Below, in pieces: positions 1 to 7,144 of a stretch of 35,882 bases of DNA. The position numbers were made by a program, and so were the translations under genes. Under the pieces are notes generated by a model. It had not been told where the DNA came from. It did not search any database and worked only from the letters and a program-made list of their open reading frames with translations. Numbering within the stretch: the first letter of the stretch is position 1; every line of letters starts with the position of its first letter. Origin of the DNA: Sedimentisphaerales bacterium (lineage in GTDB: Bacteria; Planctomycetota; Phycisphaerae; Sedimentisphaerales; Anaerohalosphaeraceae). Location: assembly GCA_016930745.1 (NCBI GenBank), contig JAFGGE010000010.1:1-35882 (forward strand). The letters run 5' to 3'.

Positions 1-813
1 GGCGCTCAGCGGCTCAGCGAACCGAATCACGTCTTTGCCATCGAAATGGCCCGATCCGGTCGATTGGGTCCCGTTCATACGGTATACGCCGACATTCGCT
101 GGCGCGATGGACTGCGTCATGACTGGCTGCCGGCCGAACCGGAGCCTCCGAAGGAAGTACTGGACTGGGATCTCTGGCTGGGGCCATGTCCCTGGCGCCC
201 GTACAACAGCGGTTATGTGAATGGAGGGGGATGGTATCATTTTTATGATCTGGCGACCGATGTCGCCATGTGGGGCGCGCATACGGTGGCGCAGGCCCTG
301 GCCGGACTGGATATCTCGAAAATTGTTTCCATCGAGTTCGAGTATGCCGGTCCGGATCAGACCATGGTGACTCGTTTGTCCAACGGGGTCAAACTGGTGC
401 TGTTCCGCGTTGCCGGCTCGGTGTGGGATCCGTGCGAATATTGGCATGGCGCTTGCGGTGAGCGGTTCGATGGTCCCGGAGGATGGGTCGCGGCCGCCGA
501 CGGCTATGCCGGCCCGGATGTCTCCTCACCGGCGCTGCTGCGCGAATACAAGAAGGTGCTGGCCGACTATGTGGGCCGGACGCGGCGTCCGTTGAATCAT
601 GTGCGGGATTTCTTCGACTGTGTCCGTTCGCGCCGCCAGCCGGTGGCCAATCCCGAGGTCATGTCCCGATCCATGAACATCTGCCTGGCGGCGGATATCT
701 GCGAACAACTGAAGCGGAACCTGAAGTTCGACTTGCAGAAGTCCGAGTTTATCGGCGATCCGCAGGCCAATCGAATGCGGTCCCGCGCAATGCGTCCTCC
801 TTATGCAATCTAA
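1..813 (+). CDS. Gfo/Idh/MocA family oxidoreductase, C-terminal part (5' end outside window)
   Basis: The frame is open from base 1, so the ATG at 46 in the ORF track is internal and the true start lies upstream. What remains is the C-terminal substrate-binding half of a Gfo/Idh/MocA protein; the Rossmann NAD(P) half is missing. The motif DWDLWLGPCPWRPY and an ending rich in A-N-R-M-R closely resemble the complete homologue at 5641-6909 (DWDMWLGPAPWAPY, EANRLVDVAR), so the two are paralogues. Members of this group usually oxidise or reduce sugars and polyols with NAD(P); the substrate here cannot be told. The stop overlaps the start of the downstream reductase gene by 11 bp, which indicates one transcript. 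Confidence 0.9.
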   Translation, partial: GAQRLSEPNHVFAIEMARSGRLGPVHTVYADIRWRDGLRHDWLPAEPEPPKEVLDWDLWLGPCPWRPYNSGYVNGGGWYHFYDLATDVAMWGAHTVAQALAGLDISKIVSIEFEYAGPDQTMVTRLSNGVKLVLFRVAGSVWDPCEYWHGACGERFDGPGGWVAAADGYAGPDVSSPALLREYKKVLADYVGRTRRPLNHVRDFFDCVRSRRQPVANPEVMSRSMNICLAADICEQLKRNLKFDLQKSEFIGDPQANRMRSRAMRPPYAI

Positions 814-1765
814 CCTGATCTATGGAGCAGGAGCCGTGGGACTGGGCCTGGCCAGTTGCCTGTTAAAGGCAGGCGATCATGTAGACCTTATCGCCCGGCA
901 AGCCACCGTCGAAGCCCTGCGAAAAAAGGGGTTGAATCGAACGGGGATCTTCGGAGATTTCCATGCCGACAACGACCGGTTCGGAAGTTTTTCGTGCCTG
1001 GACGATTTGCCCCCTCGCCGTTACGACTACATCCTCGTATGCGTCAAATCGTTTGCTTCCGCGGGCGCTGCCGACGACCTGGCGGCACACGAAGATCCGC
1101 GTTGGAAAAATCCCGCCATTGTGCTGTGCCAGAACGGATGGGGAAATGCGGAGGTATTTGCCGGGAGATTTCCTAAGTCGCGGATTTATAATGCCCGCGT
1201 TATTACCGGTTTTGAGAGGTCCGAACCGAACACGGTCGTCATTACGGTTCATGCCGATGATATCCATATTGGAAGCCTGTATGGAGGCGATGTGTCCCGG
1301 ACCGACGCCCTCTGCAGGGCCATTTGCGATGGCGGAGTGCCTTGCCGTACGACGGGGGCCATCGGAAAGGACCTCTGGGCCAAGATGCTTTACAATTGCG
1401 CCCTGAATGCGTTGGGGGCCATCCTGGACTGCCCATACGGCGCACTGGCGGCCAATGAAGCGACACGGTTTTTAATGGATCGCCTCGCGCATGAGGTGTT
1501 TATGGTAATGGAGGCGGCCGGACATCAGACGCACTTTGGGGACTCACGGGCTTTTCTGGACGCCTTCTATGACAGGCTGGTGCCCGCTACCGCGGAACAT
1601 CAATCTTCCACTCTGCAGGATATCCAGGCGGGTCGACGCACCGAGATCGACGCCTTAAACGGCGCGGTGATCGAACTGGCGCAACAATATAAGGCGGATG
1701 TTCCTTACAATCGGACTGTCTATCACCTGGTGAAGTTTCTCGAAGCCATGGCAGGGCGTGCTTGA
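803..1765 (+). CDS. Ketopantoate reductase family protein (PanE/ApbA-like 2-dehydropantoate 2-reductase)
   Basis: This 320-aa protein has the usual length and two-domain layout of PanE/ApbA. The N-terminal NADPH-binding glycine loop is GAGAVG (residues 8-13), and QNGWGN (about 110-115) matches the family's QNG segment. The C-terminal helical domain carries KDLWAKMLYNCALNALG, in which K194 and N198 align with the catalytic Lys and substrate Asn, and SSTLQDIQAGRRTEID near residues 265-280 is a second family signature. The canonical reaction is NADPH-dependent reduction of 2-dehydropantoate to pantoate in the cytoplasm. Many planctomycete genomes hold several copies beside sugar oxidoreductases, so another 2-keto acid may be the real substrate. 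The ATG lies inside the end of the upstream gene, consistent with translational coupling. Confidence 0.88.
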   Translation: MQSNLIYGAGAVGLGLASCLLKAGDHVDLIARQATVEALRKKGLNRTGIFGDFHADNDRFGSFSCLDDLPPRRYDYILVCVKSFASAGAADDLAAHEDPRWKNPAIVLCQNGWGNAEVFAGRFPKSRIYNARVITGFERSEPNTVVITVHADDIHIGSLYGGDVSRTDALCRAICDGGVPCRTTGAIGKDLWAKMLYNCALNALGAILDCPYGALAANEATRFLMDRLAHEVFMVMEAAGHQTHFGDSRAFLDAFYDRLVPATAEHQSSTLQDIQAGRRTEIDALNGAVIELAQQYKADVPYNRTVYHLVKFLEAMAGRA

Positions 1766-1860
1766 AACAGGACAATTCCCTCGATTTTGAAAAGAGAGGA
1801 TTCTGCTGCCCTTGGTTTTTTCTATGGATATAAAGAACCCCGTAGGTCCCTCAGGGAAGA

Positions 1861-2898
1861 CTAAAGAAGCCCTTCCAATTGCGTTGCGCCCAGTTGTCCG
1901 CAGGCGGCCTTGATACCGGCCCCGCGTTTGTAGCGGATCATCGTTTCGATCCCCGCCTCAGCGAGCCTATCGCGGAATTGATGAATCCGGTTTCGAGAGC
2001 TGGGATGGAAAGGGCAGCCGGAGTGTGGATTATATTCGATCAGATTCACTGCCGCATGAATGCCCTTGAGCTTGCGGGCCAGCGAGCGGGCATGATGATC
2101 GGCATCGTTGATTCCCTCGATCATGCAATATTCCATGGTGATCCGTCGGCCGCCGTGTTGTTGATAGCCTTGGACAGCGCGTAGAATCTGCTCGATCGGA
2201 TATTTCCCCGCTACAGGCATCAGCTTTGTACGCAGATCGTCGTCCGGCGCATGCAGAGAAACGGCCAGGCGGACCTGGAGGTTTTCACCGGCAAAGCGGC
2301 GGATCGAATCGGGCAGTCCGCAGGTGGAAACCGTGATATGCCGCTGCCCGATATTGTGCCCGTCCGGATGGTTCAGGATATGGATGGAGTCGATGGTGGC
2401 CTCATAATTATCAAACGGCTCACCCATTCCCATGTAAACGACGTTGTTCACTTTGCCGCATATCGCCACGGCCTGATTGACCTGCTCGACGATTTCGCCG
2501 GCGGTCAGATTCCGGGCAAACCCGAGCTTGCCGGTAGCACAGAAGGTACAACCCATCCGGCAGCCGGCCTGGCAGGAGATGCACAGGGTTTTCCGATCGT
2601 TTTCATCGGTTAATAAGACTGATTCGATCCGATTCTGATCGTGGAGCGCAAAGACGAATTTGACCGTTCCATCCGGATCGGTCAATTGATCGGCCGGTTG
2701 AATACGACCAATGCAATATCCCTGCCCGATAAGCTTGTCCCGAAAGGCCTTCGGCAGGGGGGTGATGTCATCGATCTGTTGGGTGTTCTTGCCGTGGATA
2801 AATGAAAAGAGATATTTGGCCAGAAAACGCTTGCCGCCCAGGGTGACGACGAGCGATTCGAGCTGTTCCAACGTCAAGCAGGTCAGGTCTTTTTCCAT
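1861..2898 (-). CDS. rlmN: Dual-specificity 23S rRNA/tRNA adenine-C2 methyltransferase RlmN (radical SAM)
   Basis: RlmN methylates C2 of A2503 in 23S rRNA, and in many bacteria A37 of some tRNAs, by a radical-SAM mechanism with a methyl-cysteine intermediate. The 4Fe-4S motif is CRMGCTFC (C113, C117, C120). Two further cysteines match the catalytic pair: C106 lies seven residues before the cluster, and C333 sits in KAACGQLG near the C terminus. The internal GMGEPFDNY and STCGLPDSIRR segments are typical. The protein has 345 residues, slightly shorter than the E. coli enzyme but with all key positions present. It lies 54 bp downstream of rpmH on the same strand and probably shares its promoter. 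It should be cytoplasmic and act on rRNA. Confidence 0.97.
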   Translation of the reverse strand: MEKDLTCLTLEQLESLVVTLGGKRFLAKYLFSFIHGKNTQQIDDITPLPKAFRDKLIGQGYCIGRIQPADQLTDPDGTVKFVFALHDQNRIESVLLTDENDRKTLCISCQAGCRMGCTFCATGKLGFARNLTAGEIVEQVNQAVAICGKVNNVVYMGMGEPFDNYEATIDSIHILNHPDGHNIGQRHITVSTCGLPDSIRRFAGENLQVRLAVSLHAPDDDLRTKLMPVAGKYPIEQILRAVQGYQQHGGRRITMEYCMIEGINDADHHARSLARKLKGIHAAVNLIEYNPHSGCPFHPSSRNRIHQFRDRLAEAGIETMIRYKRGAGIKAACGQLGATQLEGLL

Positions 2899-2952
2899 GC
2901 CGCCCAGTATAACAAGTACCTGCCGTCAGGGGCAGTCGCAGGGAGGAAGGAA

Positions 2953-3072
2953 TCAGGCATACATCCCTTTTCGTCGCTTGGAAAGGGCCTTACGGCCGCC
3001 CTTGGTCCGCATTTTGGCTCGAAAACCCGATTTACGTGCCTTCTTAACCTTACTGTTACGCGCTGTTTCCAT
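2953..3072 (-). CDS. rpmH: 50S ribosomal protein bL34 (39 aa, not in ORF track)
   Basis: Reading the minus strand from the ATG at 3072 gives a 39-codon frame ending in TGA at 2953. The product is very basic and contains KSGFRAKMRTKGGRKALSKR, the hallmark core of bacterial ribosomal protein L34 (G-F-R-A-[RK]-M-x-T-[KR]-x-G-R). An in-frame TAA two codons upstream leaves this ATG as the only ATG start. The N terminus (METARNSKV) lacks the usual MKRTxQPS, and the protein is a few residues shorter than the typical 44-47. The ORF-track entry 2883-3089 is a shadow in another frame. Upstream are a good sigma-70-like promoter and a leader hairpin; downstream is rlmN, not rnpA, the usual partner. Confidence 0.9.
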   Translation of the reverse strand: METARNSKVKKARKSGFRAKMRTKGGRKALSKRRKGMYA

Positions 3073-3087
3073 GTTTTATCCGTCGTC

Positions 3088-3120
3088 AAAAAAAGTCCTG
3101 CAGCGGGCCCGACCGCCTGC
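3088..3120 (-). promoter_or_regulatory. Leader hairpin plus T7 tract upstream of rpmH (possible attenuator)
   Basis: On the minus strand the leader between the promoter and rpmH folds as GCA-(G)-GCGG / CCGC-TGC with a six-base loop, followed after AGGAC by seven T residues, 15 bases before the rpmH ATG. This resembles a weak intrinsic terminator in the 5' UTR and could attenuate the operon. The five-base gap between stem and T run is longer than usual, so a plain mRNA structure is also possible. Confidence 0.3.
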
Positions 3121-3157
3121 CTATCATCTCCAGCCGAACACCGGCAGGAAGGGGCGA

Positions 3158-3186
3158 ATCATACAGGACCGATTGTCCGAATGCAA
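3158..3186 (-). promoter_or_regulatory. Sigma-70-like promoter for rpmH-rlmN
   Basis: The minus strand reads TTGCAT, 17 bases, TATGAT, four or more matches in each box at optimal spacing. It lies about 85 bases upstream of the rpmH ATG in a non-coding gap and points at rpmH-rlmN, predicting a leader of roughly 80 nt. Confidence 0.55.
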
Positions 3187-3238
3187 GCAGATTTGGCCCG
3201 AAGGAGCGTTTTTTTAGCATTGTAATGGAGCTTGTTGC

Positions 3239-4723
3239 TCATCGTGTCATGGTCGCTTGCGGCCGAGTCTCCAGTATTTTTTTTGCTCTGTCCCGTGTTG
3301 TTTCGCTCTGGACGGTTTCGATCACCTTCTGCATGGCTGTCCGCACCTGGTTTGTGTTGTCTTTGCCGATCTTCTCGGCAATCAGCACGGCGGCGAGAGC
3401 CGCATCTTCTGCGATCTCGGGCTGATCCAGACAGGAGGCAGCCAGGACCAGAGACTCCGGCGTGGGGACTGTGCCCAGAGCGCCCAGCGCCAGGACTTTC
3501 TCCTCTTTGCGCATGGCCAGCTTCAACGCCTCGCTCAGCGTGGCGAAGTCCGCCGGGCGGTCCTTGCCGGGACTGGCCAGGCGGACTATTCCTCGCATCG
3601 CCAAAACATGGTTTCTCAAATCCTTGACGTCATAAGCCAGCTTTTTCAGATGAGCAATAGCGGCAGGATCGCTCCATCCGGCGAGCACACGTACCGCTTC
3701 GCCGCGGACGTCCTGGTCTTCGTCCTCCAAGAGGGCGACAACCACGTTCAGCGATTCTGGTCCCCCGGCTAAAGCGAGGGCATGCATCAAAGACATGCAT
3801 GTCGCCGCATCGGCCCCGTCAAAACCGGCAATCACGGCATCGGCGCATTTTGTTCGTTCGCGTCTGCATGTAGCCAGCAGCGCCAGTTCCGCCTGTTTGC
3901 GTTCGGATTTATCCGTGGACGATTTGAACCGCTTCACAAGAAACGTCGTGTGATTTTCATCCGCCATGACGCGAAGCGCGTCCAGGACAGCCAGCCGTAC
4001 CGCCAAGTCGGCATCGTCTTTGCTTTTGAGCGCCACGGGCAACGCTTCCTTCGCGTTGCGGTCCGTGAGCGCGGCAATCAGTTCGATTTTCCGTTTTGCA
4101 TCGGCGTTTGTAAGGATATCGATCATAACGGTGTTCATCTCTTTGCCGCGTACCTGCCGGAGGCTGTATCGGGCGGCTTCCTTTTCGGCGTTCGATCCTG
4201 TGGCGGCCATCCTGGCCAGTACGGGAAGATCATCGGGACTGGCCAGGCGGGAAAGGGCGCGTGTCGTCGCTACGCGAATGGCTTCGGTATCGCTGTCAAG
4301 CATCGTAAGGATCGCCGGGCGTGCAGTCGCGTCGTCCCGTTCTCCCAGCGCTTCGATCAGCAGGGCCTGTACGTCGGGCGTGAGTGTCGGCAACAGATCG
4401 GCGAAACGTCTGGTTGCGTCCTTGCCCGGCGCCGCCTCACGAATCTGCTGGATCGCCAGCATCCGCATGTCGTTGTCCGAGCCACGGAGCAATTCGATGA
4501 TCATATCCGCCACTTCATTGTCCTCGGCTCGCGCTTCGCCCGGCGGAAAAGGGCTAAGGCCGGCGAAGAACAAAAGGACGGCGCAAAGGAGAAAGCAGGC
4601 GTGTTGGCAGGGCGTCATCGCCTTTTTTGAGCCCTTTGGCGGAGATCCGCCCTTGGGCTTGGCTTTATCATGCGTAGCCGACACCAACCGCACCGACACC
4701 CCGCGCATTATGAATTGTCGCAT
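3239..4723 (-). CDS. HEAT-repeat (PBS-lyase-like) protein, probably exported
   Basis: From about residue 65 this 494-aa protein is a series of alpha-helical HEAT-like repeats, seen as recurring units such as EAIRVATTRALSRLASPDD and DVRGEAVRVLAGWSDPAAI spaced 30-40 residues apart. Such solenoids are binding scaffolds, and I see no catalytic motif. A hydrophobic stretch (CFLLCAVLLFFAGL, about residues 42-55) followed by GEARAED looks like a signal peptide. The first ATG (4723) has an AGGAAG SD site but puts 35 charged residues before the hydrophobic core; an internal ATG at 4618 would give a normal signal peptide with a poorer SD. The gene is third in a minus-strand run after a Gfo/Idh/MocA gene and a second HEAT gene. 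Function unknown. Confidence 0.8.
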   Translation of the reverse strand: MRQFIMRGVSVRLVSATHDKAKPKGGSPPKGSKKAMTPCQHACFLLCAVLLFFAGLSPFPPGEARAEDNEVADMIIELLRGSDNDMRMLAIQQIREAAPGKDATRRFADLLPTLTPDVQALLIEALGERDDATARPAILTMLDSDTEAIRVATTRALSRLASPDDLPVLARMAATGSNAEKEAARYSLRQVRGKEMNTVMIDILTNADAKRKIELIAALTDRNAKEALPVALKSKDDADLAVRLAVLDALRVMADENHTTFLVKRFKSSTDKSERKQAELALLATCRRERTKCADAVIAGFDGADAATCMSLMHALALAGGPESLNVVVALLEDEDQDVRGEAVRVLAGWSDPAAIAHLKKLAYDVKDLRNHVLAMRGIVRLASPGKDRPADFATLSEALKLAMRKEEKVLALGALGTVPTPESLVLAASCLDQPEIAEDAALAAVLIAEKIGKDNTNQVRTAMQKVIETVQSETTRDRAKKILETRPQATMTR

Positions 4724-4824
4724 ATTCTTACTCTTCCTGATTTTGTCCTTTGTGGAAAAGCACGCACTGTTATGATGTCAGCGCGAGCTTCTTCTTGAAG
4801 GATCTGTTGATTGCCAAAGCGGTC

Positions 4825-5607
4825 TTACTTCATCGCCGCGGCGGTCAGGAGTCCTTTCATGGCGGCCACCTTTATGTGCTTCGGCTGGTCGTCGCTGTTT
4901 AATCCTTTATACAATGCTACCGCCTCGGACTTTTGGCCGTCGGCCAGCAACTGCTCGGCACAGATCAGGCAGGCGTCGGCTACCGGTACCTTCATACCGG
5001 CCGGCGCTTTTTTCACAAAGGTGCTTAATTCCTTGGCTGCTGCCGATGTGCCGATCAGGCCCAACGAACAGGCCGCGGCCCGGGCGACCAGGATATCGGA
5101 GTCTCCGAGATATTTTGCTATGGCCGTAACGCTTTTCTTATCGCGACGCACGCCGAGGGCGCCGATAATGCCGGGCTTGAGCTTGTTGCCGACTTGTGGG
5201 AGCACTTCCCGCATTGCCTCGGTCGCTTTCTCATCCGAAATGCGTTCCAGGGCATAGCGTGCGATGTGGGAGGTCTCCTCGGCCGGCAAAAGAGCAGCCA
5301 GGACCTGAATAGACCGGGCTGTGCCCACAATCCTGAGCTTGCGGCATACATAGTCCTGAGCCGCTCGCGAGATGCCGCCAGCCAGCGTGTCCGCCAGACG
5401 TTTTTCCAGCGCCTGACGCGCGGCGGCATCGCTTTGTGCGGCGAGGATCGCCTGATCGATTGGATTTAGGGTATTACGGTCAGCGCCCCAATCATACGTT
5501 TTGAGCGTTTCAAAAGCATGATCTACGGCGGCGGAGTCAATAGCGGCAGCGGCCATGACAGGGATTCCCGCCGCCGGCGTCATTTTGGTAATTTCTTGGC
5601 TTATCAT
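4825..5607 (-). CDS. HEAT-repeat protein
   Basis: This 260-aa protein has no clear signal peptide. After a segment containing TYDWGADRNTLNPIDQAI it is built of helical HEAT-like repeats (for example AAKELSTFVKKAP, ATEAMREVLPQVG and RARELGLIG-like units). From memory, similar proteins with the TYDWG start accompany Gfo/Idh/MocA dehydrogenases in planctomycete genomes; I could not check this by search. The gene begins 33 bp downstream of the Gfo/Idh/MocA stop and ends 101 bp before the next HEAT gene, so the three probably form an operon. The ATG is preceded by AGGATATGGA as an SD-like site. It may be a protein-protein scaffold; no enzymatic role is visible. Confidence 0.82.
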   Translation of the reverse strand: MISQEITKMTPAAGIPVMAAAAIDSAAVDHAFETLKTYDWGADRNTLNPIDQAILAAQSDAAARQALEKRLADTLAGGISRAAQDYVCRKLRIVGTARSIQVLAALLPAEETSHIARYALERISDEKATEAMREVLPQVGNKLKPGIIGALGVRRDKKSVTAIAKYLGDSDILVARAAACSLGLIGTSAAAKELSTFVKKAPAGMKVPVADACLICAEQLLADGQKSEAVALYKGLNSDDQPKHIKVAAMKGLLTAAAMK

Positions 5608-5640
5608 AATTCCATATCCTATTTGTAACGATCGCTTTGT

Positions 5641-6909
5641 TTACAGTACCCAAGGTTCTCTTCTTGCCACGTCGACAAGCCGGTTGGCTTCCTTGTCGTT
5701 AATAAACTCCTGGTTCGCTGAGTCCCATTTCAGCGACCGTTCCAATTCATAAGCAATAAGGAACAAGTGGCATACCGTTGCGGTATGGGCCGCAAATTCG
5801 ATATCGCGGAACGGCTTTTTGCGCGTCTTGACACAATCGATGAAGTCGCCATAGATGCCGCCCGTTCCGGCGTATCCGGGGACAGGCTTGGAAGGACCTT
5901 TTTCATTCGTGCCTTCCACATCCAGATTGCCTCTCCCCGGGTAATTGTGGTGGATAAGCTTTCCGTTCGGATAGCGGCAGGTCGCGAACTTCCTGCCGTT
6001 TTCGTTATGGAAAATGACTTCCTCGGGCTCCAGTTCCCGGACATCGATGGCGAACGTTGCACCGCCGAAATGATGAGCGCCCCAGTCGGTCATGCCGCCG
6101 CCGGAGTAATCCTTGAACGATCGCCAGCTTGTTCCGTCAATGCTGTAACTGCCGCTGCACCGGTGGGGATGGTAGGGGGCCCATGGGGCGGGACCAAGCC
6201 ACATATCCCAGTCAAAGCCGTCGGGAATGGGCTCGCCTTGCTTGTTGCAGTCCGTCGGAAGCGGCCCTACGTTAACGTTAATGGATTTGACGATGCCTTT
6301 GTCTCCATTCCAGCAGGCATCGACCGTCCCCCTGTAATCCTCAAGCACGCGCTGGCTGCCGCCGGATACCACCCGGCCATAACGCCGCGCGGCGTCGATC
6401 ATCAGCTTTCCTTCGCGGAGCGTTTTGGTTTCGGGTTTTTGGCAATAGATGTCCTTTCCATTGCGGCAGGCCTCGATCACGATGATCGCATGCCAGTGAT
6501 CCGGCGTGGCGCAGTGTACGGCATCGATATCCTCGCGGACCATTACTTCGCGAAAGTCCTTATAGGCTTTGCAGTCCGTATTGCCGTACTTTTGGTTCAC
6601 GCGATTGACCGAGCCGTCCCGGACATCCTTTTTTACGTCACATACGGCCACGTATTGTACATCGCCCCGACCCAGAAATGCCCCCAGGTCGCCTCGGCCC
6701 ATATTGCCGATGCCGATTCCGGCCATGACGATACGGTCGCTTGGCGCAGCGCTGCCGTCCTGGCCCAGCGCGGATGCCCGTATGAAGTACGGGATCGCTC
6801 CTGCGCCTGCCGCTGCTTTCAGAAATGTTCTTCGCCCCAGAGGCGCGCCAGGGTCATTCGTTCTTTTATTCTTCCGATTTGCCACGTGTTGATCCTTTCC
6901 TGAGTTCAT
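5641..6909 (-). CDS. Gfo/Idh/MocA family oxidoreductase with Tat signal
   Basis: An NAD(P)-dependent sugar/polyol oxidoreductase-type protein. The N terminus has a twin-arginine motif, GRRTFLKAAAG, followed by a short hydrophobic stretch, implying folded export with bound cofactor. The Rossmann loop is GIGIGNMG; the usual E-K-P motif reads CQKPETK, a variant I associate with exported members. The C-terminal half has DWDMWLGPAPWAPY and MTDWGAHHFGG. The track start at 6918 is a TTG; the ATG at 6909 has an AAGGA site about ten bases upstream, and a GTG at 6885 preceded by AGGAAAGGATC is an alternative. It leads a three-gene unit with two HEAT genes and has its own promoter about 160 bases upstream. 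The substrate is unknown. It is a paralogue of the gene at 1-813. Confidence 0.93.
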   Translation of the reverse strand: MNSGKDQHVANRKNKRTNDPGAPLGRRTFLKAAAGAGAIPYFIRASALGQDGSAAPSDRIVMAGIGIGNMGRGDLGAFLGRGDVQYVAVCDVKKDVRDGSVNRVNQKYGNTDCKAYKDFREVMVREDIDAVHCATPDHWHAIIVIEACRNGKDIYCQKPETKTLREGKLMIDAARRYGRVVSGGSQRVLEDYRGTVDACWNGDKGIVKSINVNVGPLPTDCNKQGEPIPDGFDWDMWLGPAPWAPYHPHRCSGSYSIDGTSWRSFKDYSGGGMTDWGAHHFGGATFAIDVRELEPEEVIFHNENGRKFATCRYPNGKLIHHNYPGRGNLDVEGTNEKGPSKPVPGYAGTGGIYGDFIDCVKTRKKPFRDIEFAAHTATVCHLFLIAYELERSLKWDSANQEFINDKEANRLVDVARREPWVL

Positions 6910-7024
6910 TATGGACAATTCCTTAGAGCCAAGCCGATTCTGAATCTTGATACGTTATAAAACTCTCGCATGCCTAACAAGAGCAATCTCCTGGATGGTT
7001 TATCTCTACATAACCGCCGAGGGG

Positions 7025-7042
7025 TTTCCGCTGATACGGAAA
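7025..7042. repeat. Inverted repeat TTTCCG-N6-CGGAAA in leader of the Tat Gfo/Idh operon
   Basis: A perfect 6-bp inverted repeat with a 6-bp spacer (TTTCCG ctgata CGGAAA) lies about 30 bases downstream of the predicted -10 box, inside the leader. Its size suits a dimeric repressor operator; a small RNA hairpin is equally possible. Confidence 0.35.
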
Positions 7043-7072
7043 GAATTTTTGAGTCCATGGTCATAGATAATA

Positions 7073-7100
7073 ATTATACTCCCAAAGCAAGACAAATCAA
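7073..7100 (-). promoter_or_regulatory. Sigma-70-like promoter for the Gfo/Idh-HEAT operon
   Basis: The minus strand has TTGATT, 16 bases, then a perfect TATAAT. It lies in the 235-bp gap between the MscS-type gene and the Gfo/Idh gene and points at the latter, leaving a leader of about 155 nt with an inverted repeat near its 5' end. Confidence 0.55.
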
Positions 7101-7144
7101 GGGAAAAACAGGGACTTGCCTCGTACGCAGGATAGGCACACGGT

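Noticed and set aside
2883-3089. 68-aa minus-strand ORF in the track
   Set aside because: It is in a different frame from the overlapping bL34 gene, which has a diagnostic sequence; this ORF resembles nothing and overlaps the rlmN start.
3782-4630. 282-aa plus-strand ORF
   Set aside because: Antisense shadow of the HEAT-repeat gene; no domain features and Arg/His-rich composition.
5767-6903. 378-aa plus-strand ORF
   Set aside because: Antisense to the Gfo/Idh/MocA gene, which has clear motifs; no recognisable features of its own.
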